Shown here: positions 15,732 to 23,927 of the stretch, in pieces
Layout of the letters: each line of letters opens with the position of its first letter
Numbering within the stretch: the first letter of the stretch is position 1
Source of the DNA: Secundilactobacillus collinoides DSM 20515 = JCM 1123
GTDB taxonomy: Bacteria > Bacillota > Bacilli > Lactobacillales > Lactobacillaceae
NCBI RefSeq assembly: GCF_001435975.1
Contig: NZ_AYYR01000030.1
Span: forward strand, 1-37,718
Length of the DNA stretch: 37,718 bases
Direction of reading: 5' to 3'
Notes under the pieces: model-generated
The model's input: the letters and a program-made list of their open reading frames with translations, nothing else
Databases searched by the model: none
Told to the model about the DNA's origin: nothing
Position numbers and translations under genes: made by a program

Positions 15732-17231
15732 ATGGACTATTTAGCTTTCTTGGAGAAGGATGATCAACTTAAACTGAAATTAGTTTGGCTTTTGGAAACG
15801 TCTCATGAGAATCGAATCTCGTTAAAAGACGTTTTTTCGCGGTTATCTGTGACGCGCTATAAGCTCAACAAAGTGATTGCAAGTCTGCAACTTGATTTAC
15901 AGACGGGGGAAGGTCTGGGTCAAAGCAGCATTACCATTAAGGATGGGGTCCTTTTTGGTGAGCAGATCACTTTCTCGGTTTTCCGGACGTTGCAACTATC
16001 ACTTTTAAGGCAGTCGCTCCGGTTTCAGATATTTGAATATGAATACATGGCAAAATCAACACAGTCGCGCCAAAGGTTCTTGGAAGACCACTTTATCAGT
16101 CAAGCCAAGTACTATTTGTTACGCGGCGAAATTGACGAGTTGCTGAGCAGTGCCGCGCCGTTTGGAGGGAGCGGCTCTGTTAGCGTCCATCCAGAATTAT
16201 CGATGCGGGTGAAGATCACTAATGTGTACTATTACTTTTTCAGCGGTATAGAAGATCCATTTCCTGAGTTAAAGGAGGTTACTTCTAAATTTACGAGCTT
16301 TTGTGCCATGACCCTCGGGTTGTCCATGACGCCCAGTGAAAAGTCGAAATTAGCCATCTTTTTCCAGGTTCAGTGTAAACGGATCAATGAGCAGCGCTTT
16401 ATTAATCTGCGTCAGTTCTTACATGTGGACCACACCGACAACATGCCGTTCATCAAGAACTTCTATCTCAAAAACGTTGAGTTAGCGGGTGAAGATGACG
16501 TGACGTCAGAGGTTGGGTGCCTATACCTGTTCTTGAGCAGCCAGAATTTAATTGATAACTGTCCCGTTACATTAGCGAAACCCTTTAAGATGCAGCTCAT
16601 CGTTATTAAAAATAGGTTCCAGCAACTACTCACAACGTCAGTGCTGCTTGATCACACACAACTGGAAGAAAAAAGGTTGGCACGAATAGCTGAACAGATG
16701 AGCCTAAATAGTTATTGGATGATGCTCTTTGACCTCCACACTACACCGGAGTACTACCAACACAGCGATGACCGGGTCAATGATGATTTTCCAGGATTGG
16801 CAATGCTGGCCTATCAGATGACACAAGAAGCCACTGATATTTTGGAATTAAAAGTTAATCATGAAGTCAGAACGAAACTTGTTTACAATTATTTAATGGC
16901 GCTGATTGGCGTCGTACCACACGAAGCAGTGATGGATACGGTGACCGTGTGTGTCGATTTTGGCCAGTCTAAGGTCCCAAGTAATTATATGAGAAAACTG
17001 TTAGCGTTTTACTTAGGCGGCAGCGTGAAGTTTGTCAATTACTTGTCTACTGACACGGATGTTTATCTGTCAGATACTTTTGTGTCTGGTATTCACGACA
17101 TTCCTCAGGTCACATGGCCGGATCCATTACGTGCCACGAACTGGGAGAATCTGCACCAAATTATTGTGGATGTTAAAAAGAAGAAAATTCAAACGTGCCT
17201 TAACCACGCTGCACACGTGTCATTGACATAG
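15732..17231 (+). CDS. Mga-like transcriptional regulator (paralogue 2)
   Basis: The protein has 499 residues from the ATG at 15732, preceded by GGGGGG at ideal spacing; an upstream TTG (15699) is in frame but has no ribosome site. It aligns with the 12592 gene over its full length: HTH LSVTRYKLNKVIASL, second HTH region FEYEYMAKSTQSRQRFLEDHFIS, and EIIB-like end TVTVCVDFGQSKVPSNYMRKLL. The extra C-terminal residues HAAHVSLT are unique to this copy. The pair is likely an old duplication, as the DNA has diverged strongly at third positions. Its target is unknown; the next surface-type gene downstream is at 21113-23455, and the R2 ncRNA candidate follows directly. Confidence 0.8.
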   Translation: MDYLAFLEKDDQLKLKLVWLLETSHENRISLKDVFSRLSVTRYKLNKVIASLQLDLQTGEGLGQSSITIKDGVLFGEQITFSVFRTLQLSLLRQSLRFQIFEYEYMAKSTQSRQRFLEDHFISQAKYYLLRGEIDELLSSAAPFGGSGSVSVHPELSMRVKITNVYYYFFSGIEDPFPELKEVTSKFTSFCAMTLGLSMTPSEKSKLAIFFQVQCKRINEQRFINLRQFLHVDHTDNMPFIKNFYLKNVELAGEDDVTSEVGCLYLFLSSQNLIDNCPVTLAKPFKMQLIVIKNRFQQLLTTSVLLDHTQLEEKRLARIAEQMSLNSYWMMLFDLHTTPEYYQHSDDRVNDDFPGLAMLAYQMTQEATDILELKVNHEVRTKLVYNYLMALIGVVPHEAVMDTVTVCVDFGQSKVPSNYMRKLLAFYLGGSVKFVNYLSTDTDVYLSDTFVSGIHDIPQVTWPDPLRATNWENLHQIIVDVKKKKIQTCLNHAAHVSLT

Positions 17232-17501
17232 TGTAAGATTATTGACCAAAAAGAGAGTGGAAGCAAGCTGTTTGGTTGCTGTTTCCTGGAACACGTTTTG
17301 ACTTACTTGGCTAAACAGGTGCGAAAAAAAGTACACTAAATTTAAGCCACGTCTAAATAGATTTTTAAGGTACCGTGTTAGTAATAGCGCTTATTGAGCA
17401 AATTGGGCTTTAAGCCATTCATTTTACTATGTGTCTGGGGCAGTTGATCGTTCCGGACGAGAGTTACCAGAGTCCTAATAAACGTATGTATATAAGTGAT
17501 G
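17232..17501. other. Non-coding tail after the second Mga-like gene
   Basis: About 270 bases with no ORF of note, leading to the terminator at 17502. A long 3' untranslated region of the Mga-like gene is the simplest reading. Confidence 0.35.
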
Positions 17502-17532
17502 ACAGCCTTCTTGGATTGAGAAGGCTGTTTTT
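17502..17532 (+). terminator. Intrinsic terminator upstream of R2
   Basis: ACAGCCTTC (17502-17510) pairs perfectly with GAAGGCTGT (17520-17528), followed by TTTTTG. It separates the Mga-like transcription unit from the R2 region. Confidence 0.85.
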
Positions 17533-17826
17533 GTCTGGTCTTGGACTTTTAATTTTTCCACTCAGTTGCCCAAAAAGTATGGGTTTGCATTTATCCCTTT
17601 GACTAATTGTAGGAAAGCAAAGGGGGGATTGTACCCAGAATATAAGTGGCTTCTTGTTTCACGTTTGGGCTAAACAAACTGGAATCATATTAGGCGGTTT
17701 ATTGGTCAGACGGATTTTGCCTCCGCCTGTTTTGCCACAAGGATTGAAACGCATGATGCACGGGTTATCATTCGATTTTTCAGGCCACAATCAAACACAA
17801 TCCTTCTAATTATTTTCACCGTAATT
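17533..17826. other. Structured non-coding stretch upstream of R2
   Basis: No ORF. Inverted repeats are seen: CCCTTTG with CAAAGGG (about 17595-17626), GTTTG with CAAAC (17663-17679), AGGCGG with CCGCCT, and AAGGATTG (17739-17746) with CAATCCTT (17798-17805). The GGATTGAAAC at 17741 is repeated at 17912. It may be the 5' part of R2 or its control region. Confidence 0.35.
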
Positions 17827-17832
17827 TATAAT
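17827..17832 (+). promoter_or_regulatory. Possible -10 box of R2
   Basis: A perfect TATAAT stands where R1 has TACAAT, just before the stretch that resembles R1. No good -35 is visible 16-18 bases upstream. Confidence 0.35.
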
Positions 17833-17838
17833 TTTTTA

Positions 17839-18382
17839 GAACGAAATTATGGTCCTCAAAACAACGCTTCAATGTTGTAGTGACGGACTTTATGGCAGAT
17901 TGTGAAAGGTTGGATTGAAACTCGGTAATTTAATTTTTGAAGCCTATTCGCTCCTGTGAGACGAGTTGTTAGAATAGGGGTGTACTCGTAATAACCCACG
18001 TTGTTACGAGTGCGACACCGTTTCAATCCTGACAGCTGTTCGCTTTAAAAGTAACGAGCGCTCATCTCTCCAATGGGTGCTCATGTTACCCAGTCGGGTC
18101 CAATTCCTCACCCAAAACCTGGTACACAATGATAAGCATCAACTTTCTCGAAAAATACCTTGCTGTTTTCAGTAAGGCCCACTGACGAATGGTGGTCGGG
18201 TTGTCCTTGCTCAGTTAATGAACAGGGACATTGTTGGTCACTACAAATCAGATCAGGGTTGAAACGATGTGCGACATTCCCCGCTTATAGAATGTCTGCA
18301 TTACACTTGATGTAGTAACTGTCCCCCAGAATAGTTGCCTACCTGAACCCAACCGCAGATGATGCGTCTTGGGTTTTTGTTT
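17839..18382 (+). ncRNA. Candidate structured ncRNA R2 (about 540 nt), related to R1
   Basis: No ORF. Helices by eye: a closing stem GGATTGAAAC-tc-GGT (17912-17926) with ACCGTTTCAATCC (18017-18029), enclosing CCTATTC/GAATAGG (17943-17949, 17972-17978) and a 12-bp hairpin ACTCGTAATAAC-ccac-GTTGTTACGAGT (17984-18011), which makes a three-way junction. Downstream: ACCC-agtc-GGGT (18088-18099), CCTTGCTG-tttt-CAGTAAGG (18158-18177), GTCCTTG with CAGGGAC (about 18203-18229) and GACATTC with GAATGTC (18273-18296). It ends in a strong terminator. Bases 18082-18382 match R1 1470-1822 in colinear blocks. It lies between the second Mga-like gene and the nucleobase permease, whose start is 150 bases further on. 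Family not recognised. Confidence 0.5.
18346..18382 (+). terminator. Terminator of R2
   Basis: AACCCAA-c-CGCA-gatga-TGCG-tc-TTGGGTT followed by TTTGTTTT. It lies upstream of the permease start, so the permease needs its own promoter or read-through. Confidence 0.85.
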
Positions 18383-18534
18383 TGCGCTAATTCTGTTAAC
18401 GTATGGATAAAACACGAACGAAATAAAATGTAAAACGATTTATGTTCCTGAAATATTTAAATTATCTTCAAATTAATGCGTATATGCGGTAAACTATCGG
18501 TGAGAGACGAACTAAATTCTTCAGGAGGTTCTTC

Positions 18535-19611
18535 ATGCACTGGTTAGCTGATTTGCTGGCTGCAATCGGGGTGGTCTTAAACGGACTGCCACAGGGGATC
18601 ATGGCAATGACCCTTGGATTTGCGGTCTTTCCCACGAGTTTTTCATTTATTCTTGCTTCTGCGGTCAACGGCGCGTTCGGATCCGTTGCACCAATTTCGT
18701 TTCAAGCTGAGTCATTAGCATTAACAGGCAATTTGGGCCGCACTTTCCGTGAGCGAACATCCATTATTTTCGGTGGGTCCATTATCATGCTGGTGATTGG
18801 GCTGACGGGATCATTATCAAAAATTGTGAGTTTATTGGGCAACGACATTATGTCCGGGATGATGGCCGGGGTTGGTATCATGTTGGCGAAAATCGCCATT
18901 GATATGACCAAGTCCGAAAAACGAACGGGGTGGTTATCGATTGCCGTTGCCGTTATCACTTACATCTTGACAAAGGATCTAGTGTGGACGATTGTTCTGT
19001 CGGTTGTGGTATCCAGTCTTTACGCTGCCTTTGTTGAACGCTACCGGGCAGATCTGCCAGAACACGTGACTGCACGGCGATTTTTCTTAACGAAACCGAT
19101 TTTAAATCGTAACGTTGTTCGTGGTGCGTTGAGTCTAGCGTGCCTGAACATTGGTGCCAATATTTCATATGGGTTGATCACGGGTCAGATGACCGGCATA
19201 AAGCCGAATCCTGTCAACTTGAATCTGCTGACTAGTACCCAAGCACTCGCCGATATGGGTACCAGCCTGTTAGGCGGCGCGCCAGTTGAAAGCATTATTT
19301 CGGCAACCGCCAGCGCCCCTGAACCAGTCATTGCCGGCATCATGATGATGCTTATCATGGCAGTGATTTTACTGGTCGGCTGGCTGCCAAAAATCGGTCG
19401 TTATGTGCCAAGTGCGTCCATTGCCGGTTTTTTATTTATCCTCGGCGCGGTAGTCATCTTCCCAGAAGACGCGGCAGCCGCTTTAGGCGGTGCCCACATC
19501 ATGGTGCCCGCTATTACACTGGTTGTCACAGCGGTCTTTGATCCGTTTGCTGGGTTGATGACCGGTGCTGTGTTGAAGTTTGTGCTGCCACTAGTTGGGT
19601 TAGGAGTTTAA
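18535..19611 (+). CDS. NCS2-type nucleobase (xanthine/uracil family) permease
   Basis: The protein has 358 residues and about 10 hydrophobic segments. It is shorter than the usual 420-450 of NCS2 permeases, yet starts with a good ribosome site (CAGGAGG) and shows no break, so a compact family branch is more likely than truncation. Gly-rich half-helix signatures typical of the fold are visible: VNGAFGSVAPISFQAESLAL near residue 43 and TSTQALADMGTSLLGGAPVESIISATASAPEP near 230. The stop lies 2 bases before a phosphoribosyltransferase start, so the pair probably imports a purine base and traps it as a nucleotide. The exact substrate (xanthine, guanine, adenine) is not decided by the sequence. 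Confidence 0.78.
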   Translation: MHWLADLLAAIGVVLNGLPQGIMAMTLGFAVFPTSFSFILASAVNGAFGSVAPISFQAESLALTGNLGRTFRERTSIIFGGSIIMLVIGLTGSLSKIVSLLGNDIMSGMMAGVGIMLAKIAIDMTKSEKRTGWLSIAVAVITYILTKDLVWTIVLSVVVSSLYAAFVERYRADLPEHVTARRFFLTKPILNRNVVRGALSLACLNIGANISYGLITGQMTGIKPNPVNLNLLTSTQALADMGTSLLGGAPVESIISATASAPEPVIAGIMMMLIMAVILLVGWLPKIGRYVPSASIAGFLFILGAVVIFPEDAAAALGGAHIMVPAITLVVTAVFDPFAGLMTGAVLKFVLPLVGLGV

Positions 19612-19613
19612 CT

Positions 19614-20156
19614 ATGCCAAAAACATATGAATTAAAACTGGGACCGCTCACACGTCAGCTGCCGTTGATCCCATTAAACGATAAAGTGACGATTGCGTCA
19701 TTCGTGTTACTGGGAGATGCCCAGTTAACGCACTACGCGGCTGAAACATTAGCGAAACAGATTGCTGGCGTTGACTTTGATTACATTGTCACGATTGAAA
19801 GCAAGGGCATTCCACTCGCTCAGGAATTAAGCTGGCTGACGAATCACGACCGCTACATCGTTTTGCGAAAATCGGTCAAGGACTACATGGTTGATCCAAT
19901 CACCATGCCGGTCAGCTCAATCACGACCAGTGCTGACCAGGAGTTGGTACTGGATGGTACGGATGCAAAACGAATTTCTGGCAAACGGGTAATGATCGTT
20001 GATGATGTGATCAGCAGCGGTGGGTCGATTTTAACAGCGCATCAATTACTGGATAAAGTCGGCGCAAAAACGATCAAGCAACTCGCTATTCTGGCCGAGG
20101 GTGATGCTGCCGACCGGGACGATATTCACTTTTTAGGGAAATTACCGCTATTCTAA
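19614..20156 (+). CDS. Purine-type phosphoribosyltransferase
   Basis: The protein has 180 residues and a type I phosphoribosyltransferase fold. The PRPP-binding motif VMIVDDVISSGGS is at about residues 123-135, and the adenine/xanthine PRT-like DYIVTIESKGIPLAQELS segment is near 55-72. It converts a free base plus PRPP to the nucleoside monophosphate in the cytoplasm. It is translationally coupled to the NCS2 permease (2-base gap), which supports a salvage pair. Similarity in layout to APRT is strongest by eye, but the operon resembles xanthine permease/xpt pairs; the base is left open. Confidence 0.85.
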   Translation: MPKTYELKLGPLTRQLPLIPLNDKVTIASFVLLGDAQLTHYAAETLAKQIAGVDFDYIVTIESKGIPLAQELSWLTNHDRYIVLRKSVKDYMVDPITMPVSSITTSADQELVLDGTDAKRISGKRVMIVDDVISSGGSILTAHQLLDKVGAKTIKQLAILAEGDAADRDDIHFLGKLPLF

Positions 20157-20174
20157 GTGCAGCGACAGACAATA

Positions 20175-20222
20175 AAGTTGTCAGCCTGGCGGATATTTTT
20201 CTCCAGGTTAAACGGCTGACAA
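20175..20222 (+). terminator. Hairpin after the phosphoribosyltransferase gene
   Basis: TTGTCAGCC pairs with GGCTGACAA, with CCTGG/CCAGG able to pair inside. No T run follows, so termination may be weak. Confidence 0.5.
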
Positions 20223-20349
20223 ACGGCGCCGTGAACACCATTTGTTTCAATTTGTGATTCCTATCATCCGGCATGTATTTGTCTGTGTGGTACTGGCGAC
20301 GCTTTCTTTGGCTTCATTGCCGAAACGAGTTTCGGAAAGCAGAGACCAG

Positions 20350-20415
20350 AGAACGTAAGGGCAGCTAGTGACAAATCCCAAGCCTGAGATTTCCCACTAG
20401 CTGCCCTTACGTTCT
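20350..20415. repeat. 21-bp perfect inverted repeat
   Basis: Bases 20350-20370 and 20395-20415 are perfect reverse complements around a 24-base spacer that itself contains AAATC/GATTT. No T run adjoins it. It lies between two convergent genes and may act as a strong RNA hairpin for either. Confidence 0.7.
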
Positions 20416-20431
20416 GGGCTTTACACGCTCT

Positions 20432-20852
20432 CTAGCTATTCATCAAAACCAGACTAACAATCGCCAATAATACGCCAATGGCATTACGGACAGTAAAGCC
20501 TTGATGGAACACTAGAATGACGATTGGAATCAGGATGATCGTCATCGTCATGTTGACCGTCACGGCAGTCGTTCCCGCCGACCAGCCGGCCTTATAACAC
20601 AGGATGTAGCCGAACTCGATAAAGATAATGGCCAGACCCATGGTGACAGAGGCGATGTTTAACTGTTTAACGTTCGTAATAATGGTGTGGTGGTGACTCA
20701 GGAAAAAGAGGATGACTGAACCAATCAGCGCCACCGCGTACGTTACCACGACTGAAAACAGGGGGGTCGACCTTGCTTGAAACACTTCGCGCTGAAAGGT
20801 GGTAGCCGGCGTTAGCAATGATGGTCATGATCAGCGGTCAAAAATATGCCAT
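20432..20852 (-). pseudogene. Broken small EamA/DMT-type membrane protein gene
   Basis: AGAAAGGAG precedes ATG at 20850-20852, which reads MAYF and then a TGA stop (20838-20840). The same frame then continues PLIMTIIANAGYHLSARSVSSKVDP. At the GGGGGG run (20761-20766, CCCCCC on the coding strand) the reading frame must shift by one base to continue LFSVVVTYAVALIGSVILFFL and the remainder to the stop at 20432. Repaired, the product is about 139 residues with four to five membrane segments, like single-EamA-domain transporters of lactobacilli. Two independent lesions point to a true pseudogene. The intact 3' ORF (20432-20818) has no ribosome site. Confidence 0.75.
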
Positions 20853-20936
20853 TTTGAAACTCCTTTCTGTTAATGGTGTTAGCTTTATTATAGCCTTTAA
20901 CGCACACAGGTTTGCGCTGTAATGACAATGGCCTGC

Positions 20937-20975
20937 AAAAACAGCCGTTTCTCGATAGGAGAAGCGACTGTTTTT
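20937..20975. terminator. Terminator of the BspA-like surface gene
   Basis: AAAAACAGCCGTTTCTC-gatag-GAGAAGCGACTGTTTTT, a stem with three mismatches and T runs both ways. It lies 33 bases beyond the second stop (21008) of the surface gene. Confidence 0.85.
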
Positions 20976-21112
20976 ATTAAGATAATATTTAAATAAAAAT
21001 CGGTATCCTATTTAACGGTTTTGACAAGCGAACTGTTACCGCTGATATAGCCGCCAGCAACTTTGTACCGGAGCGTGTTACCCTTGTGCTGTGCACGTCC
21101 ATGCGAGTAGTC

Positions 21113-23455
21113 TCACTTTTTAACGGTGAAGACGTGCTTAGTCTTGCTCGTGTAGTGCTTGACCTTGTGCGTCAAGTTCTTATCTGAGTAAAGATTCAAA
21201 GCACTGCGGTTCGTTACTTTCGTCGGGAAGGTTGGCTTCGTCGGTGACGTCCATTGCTTATTACCACTAATGTACGTGCCGTTTGCCAGCTTGTAACGAG
21301 TGGTCAAACCGTACTTGATGACTTTGACAACCTTTACTGAAGTGCTTTGTTTCAGCAATTTAACGCGGTTGGCCTTCTTGAAAGCCTGACTCTTGTAAGC
21401 ATAGGTACCGGAAGGGTTGATGACGTAGAGTTTGCTGTAGTTACCCTTCCAGTAGAGTGGGGCGGTATAGGCACTGTTGGCAGTAATGTAGCCAGACTTG
21501 CCATTTTCCGTGGTGACTTTGTAACGCAGAACGCCGTTGGCAGAGGTCGTGGTACTCTTAACTGTGAAAATTGGGGCGTAGATCCGTGTCTTTTTGGCGT
21601 AACCCGTTACCCGGTTAGTCTTCGAAAACGTTGGTTTGCTGTAAAGGTAAAGGGCCTTCTTGGCGTAGACTTTTTCACCTACTGAAACAGTGTCGGCTGA
21701 AGTTGTTGTCACAGTATCTGACCCAGTTGACGAACTGTCCGTGGCAGCTGATGAAGAACTGTTGCTTGATGTGACGCCGTTGGCCGAACTGTTACCAGTA
21801 GTTGTACCGCCACCATTTGAGCCAGTGTTACCGGTTGAAGTATTGCCGTTTGAGGAACCATTTGTACTTGCGGAGCTGTCACTGCTAGATGAACTGTCAG
21901 CGGGTTTTGTGATTGTCAGGTGCGCGATAGCCGTGTAAGTGTCTGATCCGTCAGTATACGTTAAATCAACTTCATAGGTACCTGGCGTGTTCGTGTCAGG
22001 GGTGCCATCAGGGTAGGTGAGTTTCAGTGAACCGTCACCGGCCGCCGTTGTCGGGTCGACCGTATTACCGTCTGCATCGGTGATTGAATGAATGTATGAG
22101 GCAGCGTCTGGTAAGGTGTCGCCTGGATCGATGGTTTGATCCTGTGGTGTGACGGTGTCTTTACCATTATTGACGGTGACGGTGTACGTGCCGCCAAAAG
22201 AGCCTGGAAGATTGCTTGCAAATGCGAATGGGAAGGTTGTAACACTTGGATCGATTGTGAACGTCTGTGTTTTATCGTCATAGGTGACACCAGAATCAGA
22301 TGTAACTGTGGCGCCGATGCTATCAAGTTGTGATTTTCCGCCAATGTTGTATGTGATCAAGTTGGCCAGCGGCAATTGCAAGCCGCTTGGTGTGCTTATA
22401 ATTTGTGCTTCATCAGATGTCGGGGTCGTTGAGGCAGTCATCGATGGTGATTGGTATCTGAAGGCATTAATACCAACTGTCACATTATCAGGAATTGAAA
22501 TATATTTCAGTTCATTGTTTGCCACAGTCATTTGCCCAAGCGTTGATAAATCAGTTCCTGCAACGAATTTTGTTAACTTACCACCGTTCATAAACGTATT
22601 TGACCCTAATGAGCGAACCGAATCTGGAAGGATGATTTCCGTAATTGGCGCTGCCATAAACGAGCCTTGGCCGATGCTTTGCAAGTTTGTTGAATTTGAA
22701 AGGTCAAGTGTCGTCAAAGTTTTAGCACTTAAGACCGCATTTTTTAAAATGTTAGTGACTGCATAGGTGGTTCCACCGTATTGGACTGTTGCTGGAATAG
22801 CAAGACTCGTACTTGCTTTGGCTGTACCAGTTGATTCACTGATGTAAGCCACATTATTACCACTATCATCAGTAAATAATTTGTATACAAGCCCTTGACT
22901 GTCCGTGTAGGTGATAGCATTTTCAGGTACTACGGCTGTGGCCGAATAAGCACATAGCATGTACTGTGAACCATTAAATGATACAAAGCCTACAACTGCT
23001 GCGCCTTCGTAACCCAAATCAGTAGAACTGTTATATCGGACACTGATAATCCCTGCTGCCACTGCAGCGTTGATTTGGTCCGTGGTTAGATCTTGTTCCT
23101 CAGTACTGCTCCCAACCGTACCTTTAGCGGACAGATAATCTGATGCCTGAATTTTGTGACCAATTGGCACTGACATCACATAGTTCAAAGTCCCATCTGA
23201 CCCGACGGAACTGGTTGGCTTAACCGTACCGCCCTCAGAAATACTCGTGACCGTAATTGATTCCCCATCATACGTAAACGTGTTATTCGAGTCAGCCTTT
23301 GCCACAGTTGGACTAGTAAATGCAGTGTTATCCAACCCTAATCTTTGCCCAGGTTGTGATGATCCTAATTCCCCGGCGCCTAAGATAGTTGCGCTTGCCA
23401 AAGTTACCAGACCGACTTTCCCCATAACTTTAAAATTTACCACTTTATGCTTCAT
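21113..23455 (-). CDS. BspA-like LRR surface protein with C-terminal DUF5776/SLAP-like repeats, stop inside last repeat
   Basis: The protein has 780 residues to the TGA at 21113-21115. Signal peptide region to about residue 53 (ending VAKADS). BspA-type leucine-rich repeats lie at about 215-340 (LTTLDLSNSTNLQSIGQGSF, ITEIILPDSVRSLGSNTF), an Ig-like domain at about 430-520 (TYEVDLTYTDGSDTYTAIAHLTI), a Ser/Asn/Gly linker at 525-590, and basic aromatic repeats at 590-780 (LRYKVTTENGKSGYI, TRYKLANGTYISGN), of a type that binds cell wall non-covalently. The third repeat is cut by the TGA; the same frame continues 34 codons (ending NTLRYKVAGGYISGNSSLV and a few residues more) to TAG at 21008-21010. 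Ribosome site: the palindromic TAATTCGGGGGAATTA element. Confidence 0.85.
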   Translation of the reverse strand: MKHKVVNFKVMGKVGLVTLASATILGAGELGSSQPGQRLGLDNTAFTSPTVAKADSNNTFTYDGESITVTSISEGGTVKPTSSVGSDGTLNYVMSVPIGHKIQASDYLSAKGTVGSSTEEQDLTTDQINAAVAAGIISVRYNSSTDLGYEGAAVVGFVSFNGSQYMLCAYSATAVVPENAITYTDSQGLVYKLFTDDSGNNVAYISESTGTAKASTSLAIPATVQYGGTTYAVTNILKNAVLSAKTLTTLDLSNSTNLQSIGQGSFMAAPITEIILPDSVRSLGSNTFMNGGKLTKFVAGTDLSTLGQMTVANNELKYISIPDNVTVGINAFRYQSPSMTASTTPTSDEAQIISTPSGLQLPLANLITYNIGGKSQLDSIGATVTSDSGVTYDDKTQTFTIDPSVTTFPFAFASNLPGSFGGTYTVTVNNGKDTVTPQDQTIDPGDTLPDAASYIHSITDADGNTVDPTTAAGDGSLKLTYPDGTPDTNTPGTYEVDLTYTDGSDTYTAIAHLTITKPADSSSSSDSSASTNGSSNGNTSTGNTGSNGGGTTTGNSSANGVTSSNSSSSAATDSSSTGSDTVTTTSADTVSVGEKVYAKKALYLYSKPTFSKTNRVTGYAKKTRIYAPIFTVKSTTTSANGVLRYKVTTENGKSGYITANSAYTAPLYWKGNYSKLYVINPSGTYAYKSQAFKKANRVKLLKQSTSVKVVKVIKYGLTTRYKLANGTYISGNKQWTSPTKPTFPTKVTNRSALNLYSDKNLTHKVKHYTSKTKHVFTVKK

Positions 23456-23756
23456 AATAATTCCCCCGAATTATGCATATTTTGGATTAACTTTACTTCT
23501 CCAGTAATCCTAAAATTAATGGTACAATAGCCATTTTCTAAAGGCAATCAAACAGATTTGTGAAAAATGATGTTCAACATAATGACGATATTTGAGGATA
23601 AACGTGGTGAAATATGGATTATGAAGTGATGGTTATGGTGCTGCTTTTCAATCGTTATCCACTTATAACGGCAGGTATTGTTGTTCTTTATTCGAAAATG
23701 GCATCGTGTATTTAATAATTTGGAACAATGAAATGGCTTTTTAATATATAAGGCAA
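23456..23756. other. Upstream region of the BspA-like gene
   Basis: On the minus strand this holds the ribosome-site palindrome (23458-23473) and a possible promoter TTGATT-16-TATTGT about 80 bases before the start. The distal part is AT-rich with nothing further recognised. Confidence 0.4.
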
Positions 23757-23812
23757 CATAAAAGAGTGGTCAACATTCCTCGCTAGTTGAGGAACATTGA
23801 CCACTCTTTTAT
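23757..23812. terminator. Long hairpin, probable terminator of the first OppA-like gene
   Basis: A 17-bp perfect outer stem (CATAAAAGAGTGGTCAA with TTGACCACTCTTTTATG), a ca/ca internal loop, and a 6-bp inner stem TTCCTC/GAGGAA. It lies about 115 bases past the stop codon of the minus-strand gene. Confidence 0.65.
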
Positions 23813-23927
23813 GCAACTGAAATGCAAATCATGTTAACTTTAAATTGTTTGATATTTACAAGATTTTTCTGATGATAATTCTTAGTAACACCAGTCATGG
23901 CAATCTAGTCGAAACACCATGCACAAG

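Noticed and set aside
17741-18265. CRISPR array suggested by GGATTGAAAC and GTTTCAATCC, as at the ends of many CRISPR repeats
   Set aside because: Only 10 bases recur, in both orientations, at spacings of 171, 108 and 236 bases, with no full repeat and no cas gene. Helix formation explains them better.
18411-18450. PurR-type box pair (CACGAAC ... GTTCC) upstream of the nucleobase permease
   Set aside because: At least two mismatches per box and a 24-base spacing instead of 16-17. No purine riboswitch core was seen either.
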